DNA from: Ochotona curzoniae
Lineage: Eukaryota > Chordata > Mammalia > Lagomorpha > Ochotonidae
Assembly (NCBI RefSeq): GCF_017591425.1
Contig: NW_024466607.1
Span: 9,990,501 to 10,054,500, forward strand
Direction: 5' to 3'
DNA length: 64,000 nt
Shown: positions 46,501-57,445 of the stretch, one piece after another
Layout of the letters: each line of letters starts with the position of its first letter
Position numbering within the stretch: the first letter of the stretch is position 1
Notes under the pieces: model-generated
What the model was told of the DNA's origin: nothing
Databases searched by the model: none
The model's input: the letters and a program-made list of their open reading frames with translations, nothing else
Made by a program: the position numbers and the translations under genes

Positions 46501-47600
46501 ACAGAGAACTGAGCAAGGCATCCAAGGGACTTCAGCAGCTTAGTGTTTGGTTCAGTTTAAGTGTTCAGCTGACTGCTCTCTACCAACTGACTCTTGTCAG
46601 TTTCAACAGCTCCAGGCCTTCCTGGCCTCTGAGGGGACTAGAGAACAACCTTACAGCTTTTGTGTTCCATTTACCAGGCCCTGGTCCACCCCTGGTCTGT
46701 GGTTCCTGTGCCCAGTCTGGCAGCAAGTCAGCTCTGTTTTTTTAGCTCAGCCCACTCCATTAAGGAGAAAGGAGCCAGGATGGGCTCTCACCTCCCGCCT
46801 CCCCTAGCACCCCAGTGTTGGGCTCAGGCTTATTGATGCCCCAACAGAACTGCTGAGATGAGATGAGGATGGAAGTCTACATGTGGGCTTGGGGCTAGAG
46901 TTGCTAGAACTTTACAGGCTAGGACATTAACATCCAAGGCAGTGTCATGGAGCCCCCTCCCAGGACCTAGGAAAATACCATTGGGTTATTACGACCCCAC
47001 TGCAGGGAAGGACTACAGGGCTCCTTGCCCAGCCTGAAGCAGACTCTGGCATTGCTCTGTAAGCACTGACAAGAACTCACATAACCCAGTATCCACCACA
47101 GATGGGGCTGTCCCCTTCCCCTAACTCCTACACCAGTGGATGCCGCTCATCTGTGGAATTGAGGGCCTGACTGACTGAAGGCTGGCAGCAGGAGACCGTG
47201 AGGAGCATGTGGTAGGGAAATCCCTGGAGTCTTCCTCAGCAGTGAGATCTATTTGTTTTCAGTCCCATGGACCAAACAATAATAAAACAAAATAGCTTCT
47301 AAAAATCCTTCCAACTTGGGTTAGGTTTTTCTGTTATATTCAACCAAAAGGATCCTAAATTGTAGCTTGCCCTAAGGCTGGGTGACATACAAGTTTATAT
47401 TTCTAATTATATTTTAGAGAGAACTTATGCCCCACATGTAAAATACTCTTACAGAGCTGTCAATGCTGCAGTCACATGGTACTTGGCCTATGGCCAGCTT
47501 AAAAAAGGACATGCCTGGCTCTTGTCCTTAGGGAAATCTAGTCACCTGCCTCCCCCCACACATCTGGCGCCTGAGCTGCAACCAAGCTGTCTTGTGCCAA
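46501..47600. other. Noncoding DNA with possible LTR end
   Basis: Mostly unassigned. 'ttctgttatattcaaccaaa' followed by 'aggatcctaa' at about 47330-47357 resembles the 3' terminus of a MaLR/MLT-type LTR, but the body is not recognisable. Confidence 0.3.
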
Positions 47601-47602
47601 TG

Positions 47603-47616
47603 CTGCCCCCCTGTGG
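47603..47616 (-). promoter_or_regulatory. Candidate CTCF site, reverse
   Basis: On the minus strand the core reads ccacaggggggcag within tggccacaggggggcagca. This matches 12 of 14 positions of CCASYAGRKGGCRS, and the two differences are at less constrained positions. Opposite orientation to the sites at 1346 and 23579. Confidence 0.45.
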
Positions 47617-47785
47617 CCAGGAGCTCTTTCAGCATCATTCCTACCACTCTGACACAGGAGAAAATCATTATGTTGTATCTTCTGATTTATAGCCATCTGA
47701 TGGCTGAATTCAAGCCATCTTGTAGATTTCGGGCTTTTTAAACTCACTGTTTTTTTAGAAATCTTATTTGCAAGATGGAGCATGG

Positions 47786-48100
47786 GCCGGTGCTATGGTG
47801 TAGTGATTTAAGTTACCACTTGTAACATCAACATCTCAAATGGTTGACAGTTCAAGTCCTGGCTGCTCCACTTCTGATCCAGATCCCTGCTAATGGCCTG
47901 GGGTGGAGGGGGACAGAAAATGATGGCCTAAGTGTTTGGACCCTGCCACACATGTGGGAGATCTGGAAGAAGCTCCTGGCTCGTCCTTGGTCTGGTCCAG
48001 CTCTGAATATCACTGACATCTGGGGAATGAAAGTCTTTCTTGCCTCTGTTTTTGCCCATCTCTTTGTGTAACTGTGAATTTCAAATAAATACTTTTTTTT
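47786..48100 (+). mobile_element. C-type SINE, older subfamily
   Basis: Sense copy: 'gggccggtgctatggtgtag', 'ggctgctccacttctgatcc', 'ctgtgaatttcaaataaata' and a T run. Confidence 0.85.
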
Positions 48101-48285
48101 TTAAAGCCAGGAGCCAGGAACTCCATCTCAAGTCTCCTGCATGAGTGACAGGGACCTTAGTACTCGAGCCACCTTCGCTGCTTCCTAAACTACTCATGCA
48201 AAGGGAGCTGGACTCATGAATGGACCTCCAATATGGGAAGCATAAAGCATTTGAACACTGCACCAGATACTTGCTCCTGGTTGTT
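48101..48285 (-). mobile_element. C-type SINE fragment, tail-to-tail with previous
   Basis: 'aaagccaggagccaggaact', 'aaagggagctggactcatga', 'gcatttgaacactgcaccag': antisense 5' two-thirds of a SINE abutting the sense copy. Confidence 0.7.
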
Positions 48286-48418
48286 ATTTATTTTAGGAGC
48301 TCACTCCACATTTCCCACTTTTATCCCCACAGACAGTAACACCTTGGGTCTTCTTCTGGGCCATGCTTCCATGGCTTAGAATTCGAGCCCACTGTCTCCT
48401 TTACAAATGAGTGTACTG

Positions 48419-48858
48419 GGGCCCGGTACGGTAGCCTAGTGGCTGGGGTCCTTGCCTTGTGCATGCTGGCATTTCATATGGGTGCCGGTTCTTGTCCTGG
48501 CAGTCCCGCTTCCCATCCAGATCCCTACTTGTGGCCTGGGAAAAGTGGCCCAAGGATGGCCCAGGGCCTTGGGACTCTGTACTCGTGTGGGAGATTTGGG
48601 CAGGGGGAAGGCTTCTGGCTCTGGCTCCATTGTGTCTGCTTGGGGTGTGAATCAGTGGATGGAGGATCTTCCTCTCTGTATAAGAAAAAAAAGATCTTCC
48701 TCTCTGCAATAAGAAAAAAAAAATCTTCAATAAGAAAAAAAAGAAAAAAAATCTTCAACAAGAAAAAAAGAAAAAAAAGAAAAAAAAATCTTCAATAAGA
48801 AAAAAAAAGATCTTCCTCTCTGCAATAAGAAAAAAAAAATCTTGAAAAAAAAAAAAAA
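48419..48858 (+). mobile_element. Younger C-type SINE with tandemly expanded tail
   Basis: The head 'gggcccggtacggtagccta' and body end at about 48680. They are followed by about 180 bp of tail in which 'aagatcttcctctctgcaat' and shorter 'aatcttcaataag' units recur between A runs (48663-48858). The target duplication acaaatgagtgtactg (48403-48418) and acaaatgagtatactg (48859-48874) encloses the whole, so the expanded tail belongs to the insertion. Confidence 0.9.
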
Positions 48859-50489
48859 ACAAATGAGTATACTGCCAATGATTGCAACTGTCCTGGATTC
48901 AGATTCATGGATATTATTAGCTACTTGTAACCCACAATTTAAATGAATCTATATGATGCCCTGGTGGTCATGTCACAGTGAAATGAAAAGAGAGAATACA
49001 GTTGCCAGATAATTGTGCCTGCTTATCATGAATGTATGTAGATTAAGAAGAAATGAGACAGACTATCTGAAAAGGCACATTTTAAATAGATATGTTTATA
49101 CACATGCATCATATTTGCCATGAATACCACAACTGCAAGCGTAGCTGGACACAGGTAAGGGTTGTTGGTAATAGGGGCTGCAGGTGATTCCTTACAAGGG
49201 TGAAAAACTAATTCTTGGACAGAGTCCTGGGAGTGGAAGACATGACTGGGGCTGTCCCTTCCTGGCAAGTTCAAAGCTGTACAAGGGATAACAGTCACTC
49301 TGCCTACATGAAAACTCAACTGAGACCCTGTTCACCAGCAGGCAGAAGTGCAGGGATGTTGGGCATAGCTGAGATTTAGCATTCCAGAATCCCATCTAGA
49401 AAATGGGAGCAACTCCACCGGCCAGCTGCAAATGCCCTTGACCTATGATAGGGTCAATTCCTGCCTGGTGGACAACATCCTAAGCTGAAAATGTCTTGCA
49501 CTTACCTGGCATCTGAACATCCCAGCTCTGGCACAGCACCTGTACTGGTAGACACAAACACCACATAAATGCACATGTACCCCTAGGCAATCCAAGTCTC
49601 TTTGCCAAACTCTTGTTTGGAAGAGAGGAAGTGTCTGGGCTGACCCGGTCTTGCATGCGAGTGCTCCCACTCTCTTCCTAATGCCTGTGGCAGCTGGAAG
49701 CCAGGGTCAACCTGGTGGTGATGTAGGATGATGCTTGGGAAGCCCTGAGGGTTAAATCTGTCACCCTTGATGACAGAGGCCCCCCTCCAGGGATCTCCCC
49801 AGAACTCCTTACTGTCCCCTGACACCCTATCCAACTCTGCTCCTGCGTTCGCTGTCATCCTCTGCCTCATTGTCTCATCTGTTATTCATTCCAGGCCAAC
49901 CCCTACTTGGCCGTCAGAGAGCAGGCTGAGAGCTAGCGTTGCCTCTTCTGAGAGATGGTTCCAAACTGCTTCTGCTCCAGGGCTGCTGGCGTGCTTCCTT
50001 CTGGCCCACCTCTCACTCCCCATTGACTGATGTCTCTGCTGCTGTAAGCCAGCCTTCCGCTAGCCCAGGGCTTCATTACTATCTATGGTTTGTATTCCTA
50101 ATGCAAGCTCTGGAGAACCCAGACCAGGGGCTGAGTGGGCAGAGTGAGTGAACGAATGAATGCTTTTTCTCAATTGCCAGACAGAGGCCAGAGGCCAGAA
50201 AAGGGAGGTGCGGCCTGGTGGTTGCTTCAAGGATTCAGGGATTCTGCGGGAAAGCAGGCTGGGCTGCCTGCTGCTCCCTGGGCAGGTGCAGGCCTGCCTG
50301 TGCCCAGCCCTCCTGCTTCCTCTAATCTCTGAGTCTTTCCCTGCATCTGGGGCTGCCTCCCGGGGCCATCCCCCCTTCTCCTCTCCCCCAGGTCTCTGCC
50401 TGCTGAGCTATTCACTCGACCATCTCTCTCCATCTGATGCGCGGTGCTATGGTGGGGGCTCGCTGGGGAGTGAGACAAGTGACAGCCCT

Positions 50490-50560
50490 CACTGCTGTGG
50501 GGGAAAATTAATTAGCCTGAGTTCAGTAACTCACTTTGAAGATGAGAAAAAGTAAAGAAA
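50490..50560. promoter_or_regulatory. Homeodomain-motif AT island
   Basis: TTAATTAG at 50508-50515 within 'gaaaattaattagcctgag', then 'ttcagtaactcactttgaag'. It is an AT-rich patch in GC-rich, repeat-free DNA. Function inferred only. Confidence 0.3.
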
Positions 50561-51809
50561 ATGCATACACACGGCCTTCATTGGGATGTTAGTACCTGGA
50601 GGCTCACCTCACTGTGTATGCATCTATTCTTCTACATACCTGTTTTTCTAGAAAAGCTGACTTCTTGAAACCCCAGTGCTTTGGTGCTTGGTGCAGGGAG
50701 CAGTGATCATGGTGGAGCCTCAGCTGCTGGCAACTGGATCCCTGTTGCTGCTGGGGTCTGGGACTTTAGAGCTTAGCCAGGATTCCCAGCAGGGGGGGCG
50801 CCTGCCTGGAACCTGTCCTCTCTAAGCCCCAGAATCTCTTCAGACTGAGGGTCAGCAAAATGTGTGCTTCTGACCTACAGTAGGAACTCAGTCAACAGAG
50901 CTCCCGGCTTGTGTCTGTGCCTCTGATGGAGCCGGTGGAGTCTTTCTTCTCTCTTCTTCTCTACCCTCTACCCTGGCCAGGGGCAAAAGCTAGGCCTGTT
51001 GTTTGAACCCTGTTTCCCAGCTGCCTCCTCAGGGACCACCCAGGCTATGGGCAGACTCCTGCTCAAAAGCACAGGAACAGCTGATGGGCCTGTGGGCATT
51101 CAGAGTGCCAGCTTCCTCCCTACCACTGTCAGAGAGGCCTGGCCAAGACATGGTAGAAGTTTCATGTGGCATCTCTTTGACATGGCCTGAAATGCTCCCA
51201 TCTGAACCCCTACCCAAAGTGAAAATGGAAGCCCGGAGGTCCAGTCTCAGATTAACCCATTCCCAGCTGGGCTCCCAGGCTGCAATCCCAGCTGGGCTCG
51301 GGGAGGGGCAGCTGCCAGGTGGGCAGGTGAGGCTTGGCAGAGGGAAGGTCTGGCAGCTTTTATGGAGTGTTGGGAGTTTGGCGATACTGCCTCGTGTAGA
51401 CCCCACCCCCTCCTCTTGGGTCTTGGCATACCTGCCAGGCAACAGGTGGGCCTTAGAACCAGCTCATTTATGGCTCCAGGTGAGCGATCATGGGCCCCCC
51501 ACGAGGGATGGGGGAGGAAGGCTGGGCCTTGGGCTCCAGATGAAAGGCCAGAGGTGCTCCCCCCATTGCCTTTCTTCCCCACCTGGGGCCCGACTTGCAC
51601 TATTACCTGGGGCTCTGGGACCCAGAGCATCCTGGGAAACCAAAGTCTGATTCCAACATTTCCAGCACCCTATCCTTCTCTCCCCACTCCCTGGTTCCCT
51701 TAACCAGGAAGAAATATTCACAGTGCCCAGCTTCCCAGCAGGTGCCAGACCTACAAGGATCACAGGATGATAGCAATGGTGGGCTTGGCTCAATCATCCT
51801 TCACTTTTC

Positions 51810-51895
51810 AGCCTCAGATTCCTATTCTGTAAAATGGGCATAACAATAGCCCCTCTCTCATCCCAGTAGGGTTACTGATGAGATGAAATGAGAAG
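51810..51895 (+). repeat. MIR remnant
   Basis: 'tcctattctgtaaaatgggc', 'ataacaatagcccctctctc', 'gttactgatgagatgaaatg': MIR core end and 3' region. Confidence 0.7.
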
Positions 51896-52686
51896 GAGCT
51901 AGCAGAGTCCTGGCATCCCCTCAGGGCTCCCAAGACTTCAGTTTATAGCAGTCACTGACAACCTGCCCTGTGGCTGGGCCTCTGCCTCAGTCTTGGCAGG
52001 TAGATGGAAGAGAGCTGCCCGCCTGCTGTCCCTCAGAGCTGCTGGTGTCCACCTGGTGCTCAGTCAGTAGAACTCCCAGCCTGTGTCTGTGCTGGCATCT
52101 ATCAGTGCTACTGTTTGTCCTCTTGAGCTGCCAGGGTGTCAAGGGTGGACACCATTTGATCCTGGTGCTGAGGGGAAAGCGGTGGCTGGCATTAAGCCAG
52201 CTTGTTCTGTGTCACTGACACCAGCTACCACTTAGTGAACAGTCAGGCAATGTGGGAAAGAGGCAGCCCCAGGAACTGAGCCCATTGCTGGGCTCTGAAG
52301 CCACAGAGCGGCTGAGACTCTCTGAACCATAGACACAGGTTGGAGTGGTCTGCAGGATGCTTTGCTCTTCCGGAACCATGGCTCTCTCCTGCGCACACAC
52401 CTGCCGTGGTTCCCTGGTGCCAACAGCAGTCACACCACTTATTCCTCTGCCTCACTTCCACCCCTGGCACTCCTTCCTGCCTTCATGCCTCCCCAAACCT
52501 TTTGGATCAGCAGGCCTTCCCACACTTTGCACAAGCCCAAGTCACACCCCCACAGTCCAGGTTGGAGGGTACAGTGGCCTCATGGAGCTTGAGCCCCTGG
52601 TCTTGCCAGCCAGGAACGTATAAAACCAAGGTGCTTCTGTTACCTGTTTGGTTTTTCTGTCTTAAATCCTTGAACATACAATAGAT

Positions 52687-52723
52687 TCTCTCTCTCTCTC
52701 TCCTCTCTTCTCTCTCTCTCTCC
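52687..52723. repeat. (TC)n microsatellite
   Basis: Interrupted CT dinucleotide run followed by a short CA run. Confidence 0.9.
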
Positions 52724-52920
52724 ACACACATGCATGGCAGACACTCTGGAGAAGAGGACAGCCAAGGCCACAGTCTCCCCATGTCACACCCTCCCCCTGG
52801 GAGACAGCTTTGTTTGCAGGGTCTTACCATCCATTCTGCCACATTTTCTGCAGTGTGCTCTTCTTGAAGTCCTCACTGGTGTTTCTGCAGGTGATGCAAA
52901 TGCCAGCTTTTTCTTTCCTG

Positions 52921-53230
52921 TTTTTAAATTAGAAAGTCAGATATACAGAGAGGAGGAAAGACAGAGAGGAAGATCTTCCATCTGATGATTTACTCTGGCT
53001 GCAATGGCCAGAGCTAAGTCCATCCAAAGCCAGGAGCCAGGAGTTTCTTCCAGTTCTCCCACATGGGTGTAGACTCCCAAAGCCTTTGGCCATCTTCTGT
53101 TGCTTTCCCAGGCCACAAGCAAGGAGCTGGATGGGAAGCAGGGCTGCCAGGACATGAACTGGCACCCATATAGGGATTCCAGCACATTCAAGGCAAGGGC
53201 TTTTAGCCACTAGGCTACTGCACCGGCCCA
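52921..53230 (-). mobile_element. C-type SINE, younger, with target duplication
   Basis: Minus copy from 'agaaagtcagatatacagag' to the head 'ttagccactaggctactgca'. Target duplication ttctttcctg at 52911-52920 and 53231-53240. Confidence 0.93.
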
Positions 53231-54289
53231 TTCTTTCCTGGTTTGTGAATCATTCCCTGGGGAGGGGTGCTCAGTGAACCTCTCCTTACAACAAGCTCAA
53301 ACCTCTCTTCTTTAGCAGGCCATGAGCCCCAAAGTAGTGAGTGCCCTAAGCCACAGAGGCGGATTGGAAGAGGCAGATTGCTGGCATCTATTCAGCCAGA
53401 GATCAGGGGTTCTGGGAATCCTATAGATGAGAACTGAGGCATCATCAGGTAACCCCTGCAACCTGCAAGGTTTGCTGCATGGCTTCAAGGGCCCCGGTCC
53501 TTTATCCCCCTCCTCTATGGCTGAGGCTGCACTGGCTCGAAGCAGGTGCTCCATGTGTCTGTTGAATACCTGAATGACTGGGTTATGAGGGCGATGGGAA
53601 AGCCCACAGGGCCTTGCCCATGATCCTGCACTTTTGAATCAAGCCTGGGCTGTCCCCTTGGGTGGGGTGAGGGTGGGGAGCCCTGGGGCCAGGACATGGT
53701 GGTGCTTCCTGGTGGGGTGAGAGGGCCCCACCCAGTCACCCAAATGCCATGGGCAGAGGAAGCAGAGGCTGCCAAGTCAGAAGCCTGAGGACAGCCATTT
53801 ATCACCTGCAGCAATTCAAGGAATGTGGAAACAGGGCAGCCCAAGTTGGAGGGGGAGGGAAGGAGCCCAGGGCCAGCTCCCACCCTTCTCCCAGGAGAGG
53901 AGAGGTCCAGGGCTTGCTCCTGGGATTGTGTGCATCTTATTGTAGATCAGGCTCACAGAGCACCAGTTCCATTGAATGTTTAAGTGATGCCCACCACCAG
54001 CACCATGTATAATGCCCAAACTTCACAGCTGGTAGGTGCTACTGCACTCCAAGATCACAAGGCTGCTGAGTGGCAGAGCAATCGGGCTAGAGCAGGTTCA
54101 GCGATGCTGTGTGCTCTCTAGACCCCAAGCCAGGCCAGGCAGGGTCCTGTTGTCTAACACTCTGTGTGGCTCTCACCTGCCAGTGGAGAAGCCATAGCCC
54201 TCACAGACTCAGAGCCTGTTTGGCTTCAACTTCTACCCTTTCCTTCTGTTCATTCACCTTTAACTGATGAATCCTGTATACCCCAAGGC

Positions 54290-54440
54290 CTGTGCATTGA
54301 CTGTTCCCTCTTCCTGGGAGAATCCTTTGCTGTTTAGCTTCTAGGTTATTCTGTAACCTCCAGCCCCCTGCTCAGAAATCACTTCCTCAGAGTGAGAGTG
54401 ATTTTCTGACTACCGTTGCATGAGAGACCCCTCTCCTCTT
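54290..54440. repeat. L2 remnant
   Basis: 'gactgttccctcttcctggg', 'agaatcctttgctgtttagc', 'ccctgctcagaaatcacttc' and 'ctcagagtgagagtgatttt' follow the well-known L2 module (gttccctctgcctgg ... ctcagatgtcacctcct). Confidence 0.65.
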
Positions 54441-54479
54441 CACATTATCTTAGCTCTGCACTTCCCAAAGCCACAACAA

Positions 54480-54665
54480 CTAGCCACAAGAGGCCCACAA
54501 ACCTTTGAAATGTGGCATGTCATGGATCCAGGTGGAAGTGTAGGATATGCACTGATTTCAAAGGCACAGGATGAAAGCAAGAGTGAAAGAACTCATTAAT
54601 AGTTGTTGACATTGATAACACGTTGGTGCTGGCATAGTGTTTCCACTTATGTAGTCACCACCCAT
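54480..54665. mobile_element. Old MER-type DNA transposon remnant
   Basis: 'ctttgaaatgtggcatgtca', 'gcactgatttcaaaggcaca', 'gaactcattaatagttgttg', 'acattgataacacgttggtg' match an ancient mammalian repeat I know by sequence (gagcacttgaaatgtggc ... attacatgttg). I cannot name the subfamily with certainty. Confidence 0.5.
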
Positions 54666-56189
54666 CTGATTAACAATTCCACCTGCCTCTTCTTGTGTCT
54701 GTCAGAGTGGCTCCAAGACACTCCAGAATGACTGCCTGCATCCCCAGGTCTCATTCTTAGAATGACCATCCCCATCCTTAGCAGACTCCTACCTGCCATA
54801 CTGCTTGGCTACCATACCTCCTTGAGGATCTGCCCTTCTAGGAGAGGCCATCTCATCACACTGGAGTCTGGGCCTGCTTCATTCATGGCTGCACTCTCAG
54901 CCTGTATGACTGTGGGAACTGAAAGTTGGAAGTGCCTGCTGTGCAGCTAGCCTTACTGGGGAGTTTGTTCTTAAGGCATGAGTAGGGCTGCTAGCACTCA
55001 AGGTTCACACATAGGCTCTTTGGGTGCCTCAGCAAGGAGGGATGGAAGCCTTGGCCTTTCTGTCCTGTGACCTGTTCCTTCTCAGCCAAAGTTTTCTGCG
55101 GAGTCCTCCTGGTCATGCAACTGTCGTGTGAGCCAAGTGATAGGAGGCTGGGCAGTGGCCTTGTAGACTCCTCCTGGGCTGGACAGTTTGACCCAGCCAA
55201 TCATTCCCTCAAGGGGGGCTGTTGTCTTTGATGGGCCGTTAAGGGAAGCTATGGCAACCTTTAAGAAGGGCTAGGTCAGGGCAGGAAGTGTCTGTGCCTT
55301 CTGGGGGAGGGCCAGGTGTTGGGACAGGAACACACAGGTGGACATGGCATGATCTGTGCTCTTAAGTGGGTCTTTAGATGTTTGCAGTCAGGAGAGGTAC
55401 AATTGTGGGGTAGAGGTGGTTGGATTCCAGAGGCCTAAGTGGCATCTTCTGGGACTGACATCAGGACTGTTTCCTGGAGAAATGCCTTTTCCCCTGGGTG
55501 GGGCAGCCAACCCAGTCCCTAGAGGTAAGGATATCCCTGGTGGGGCAGAGTTCACTGGAGCCACAAAGGGGCAGGAGGTATGAGGCTGGAGAGTCCTGGC
55601 AGTGGTGAGGGTTGGCAGGAGGTCCTGGCCAGGGCCTGGCTGGGCTTGGGTAGATTTGGCCTACCTGCAATGGGTGTTGTTACCGCTGCCCCAGATCTGT
55701 TCCAAACAGAGCCAGCTACCCAGGGTAAGGAGGGGACAGAGGACCCCGAGTGTTCTTGCTGAAGGGTAAACCAGTCCTCTGTACTTCATCTGTGAGCCCT
55801 GGAAGATGGTTGTCCAGCCACAGCTTATACATCTTACAGTGCAAAGGGCTCCCTTCCTCCAGGACTGCACAAGACTGGGGTGAGCTGTGTTTGCTTCGTG
55901 TGGCTTTGTATGTCCATGGAAGGTCTACGTTGGCTCTGAGTGGGGCCTCTGTTTGCTTTCCTCGGAAGTAGGTATACAGCACAGAGCTTCCCTGTAGGGT
56001 AGCCAGGCATGCTCTTCTTCCCCTGCCAGGGGCTGGGCTCAGAAGGTGTGGGAGCTGCCAGGTAGGCACATGGGCAGGTGGGCCCATTATGAGGCTTAGG
56101 GGGCACTGCCTGTGGAGCTAACTTCACCCTCCCACCTCTCCCGCCCCCGACACACACGGAGGCAGAGTGGGAGGGGAGGCAGCCAGGAG

Positions 56190-56290
56190 TGCAGTGATTT
56201 AACACCTGCATGCAATTATCAAATGATCGCCTCCTGGGAGTTATTTTTAGTTTAATCTTTTATTTGGTTCCAAATAAATTGAGAGAGGGC
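56190..56290. promoter_or_regulatory. AT-rich candidate conserved element
   Basis: 'tttaacacctgcatgcaatt', 'atcaaatgatcgcctcctgg', 'tatttttagtttaatctttt' and 'ggttccaaataaattgagag' form an AT-rich, repeat-free island with a CACCTG E-box. The island is abrupt within GC-rich DNA. Function inferred only. Confidence 0.3.
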
Positions 56291-56693
56291 CATGAGAGTC
56301 TGGGAGGCAAGCAGCAGGGATTGTGGCCGCTCTCTCACTCTGTCAGTGCACTTGACACTAGGGTCAGTGAGAGAGGATATCCAGCTGGATCGGTGCCCAG
56401 CTCACTTGGGAAAGGTAGGACAGAGACCTGTCCTGTTGCTGCTGGGCATAAGTACACACATGTGTGTACGTGTGCATGTGAGACATGCAGTGGACATGAC
56501 AATGTGTTGGTGTATGGAGGGTGAGGGCAATGTGTACGCCCCACGGACCAGTCTGTCACAGAGCACATTCGGTCACGGAGCCTGTCTGCATGGGGCTGCC
56601 TATGTTCTGTTGGGCCACATGACAGACGCACAGAGAGGGTGGGTGTGTACCATGGGGCAGCTGTCCTTGGGTTTGAATGTGTGTGACTCAGGT

Positions 56694-56713
56694 GGGTGGG
56701 TGGGAGGAGAGGG
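56694..56713 (+). other. G-quadruplex motif
   Basis: Four G3 runs with loops of 1, 1 and 6 bases, which meets the canonical pattern. Confidence 0.6.
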
Positions 56714-57099
56714 CAGAGCTTATTATGGGGTTGAAGGGTGTGACACCCGTGGGGATTTAGCACTGTGGGGAGGCTCTGAGCCAGTGTGGTTGAGTGGCTG
56801 GCTGTGTGCATGCTGGGGTGAGTGTGCACAGAGCAGAGGATGGAAAGGGTGTGCATTGAGTCTAAGCACAGCATCTGCATGGCCCAGGGAGGAGACAGGT
56901 AACTGAGTGACCAGAACTGCTACTGTGTGGCTTGGGTGTGTATCGGGGGGCTGAGTGTGGACAGAGTGAGTGGGCCAGCCAGCCCTACACCTGTGAGTTT
57001 TGGACAAGGTGTTGGGATGCCTGAGCACATTTGAAATGAGCTTGCCCTGCTGGGGTCTGGATGTTGATGTGGGCATTCCATGAAGTCCCATTAGTTTCA

Positions 57100-57445
57100 G
57101 GCTTGGTCCATCGAGGCTATGCTAATGGAATGAGAAAGGAGGAGGCTTCATCCAGTGACGGTGTGGAGGTAGGGCCTTGACGATTGAACTGGGTCATTGG
57201 GTGGGACCTGTGATAGCATCTTGGTGGCTTTATAAGCAGAGGCAGGACAGATGTACCCACTTCCTGTCTCTCACCAGAGATGCTCTGAGTTACTTTGTCT
57301 GTAAGGGTGCCCCCAGCAGGTGGCAAAGCCATATGCCTGCCAGCCTTGGGTCATGTTCGTCCAGGACCATGAGCAGAACCACCCTCTTTTCTCCACCAGT
57401 AGCATGTGTCAGGCATTTCATGGTAGCAACAGAAATCTGACAAAC
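57100..57445 (+). mobile_element. Probable MaLR (MLT1/MST-like) solo LTR
   Basis: An ancient LTR of the nonviral-coding MaLR group is suggested by 'cggtgtggaggtagggcctt', 'tgggtcattgggtgggacct', a TATA-like 'tggctttataagcagaggca' at 57225-57244, and a terminus 'catggtagcaacagaaatct' followed by 'gacaaacg'. No internal retroviral sequence or second LTR was seen nearby. Confidence 0.5.

Larger units (their letters stand above)
48875..52686. other. Unique noncoding DNA
   Basis: No exon recognised. A homeodomain-like AT island is at 50490-50560 and a MIR at 51810-51895. A 215-codon open frame at 51003-51650 has no family resemblance. Confidence 0.5.
53241..57099. other. Unique noncoding DNA with L2/MER remnants
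   Basis: GC-rich, no exon recognised. Old repeats are at 54290-54440 and 54480-54665. A TG/CA-rich patch lies at 56453-56481. A 204-codon frame at 56292-56906 has no family resemblance. Confidence 0.5.

Noticed and set aside
48439..48798. Lysine-rich frame ending in poly-Lys/Ile
   Set aside because: It is a translated SINE with its expanded A-rich tail.
50785..50803. Forward CTCF-like ccagcagggggggcgcc
   Set aside because: One G too many in the core, so spacing is wrong.
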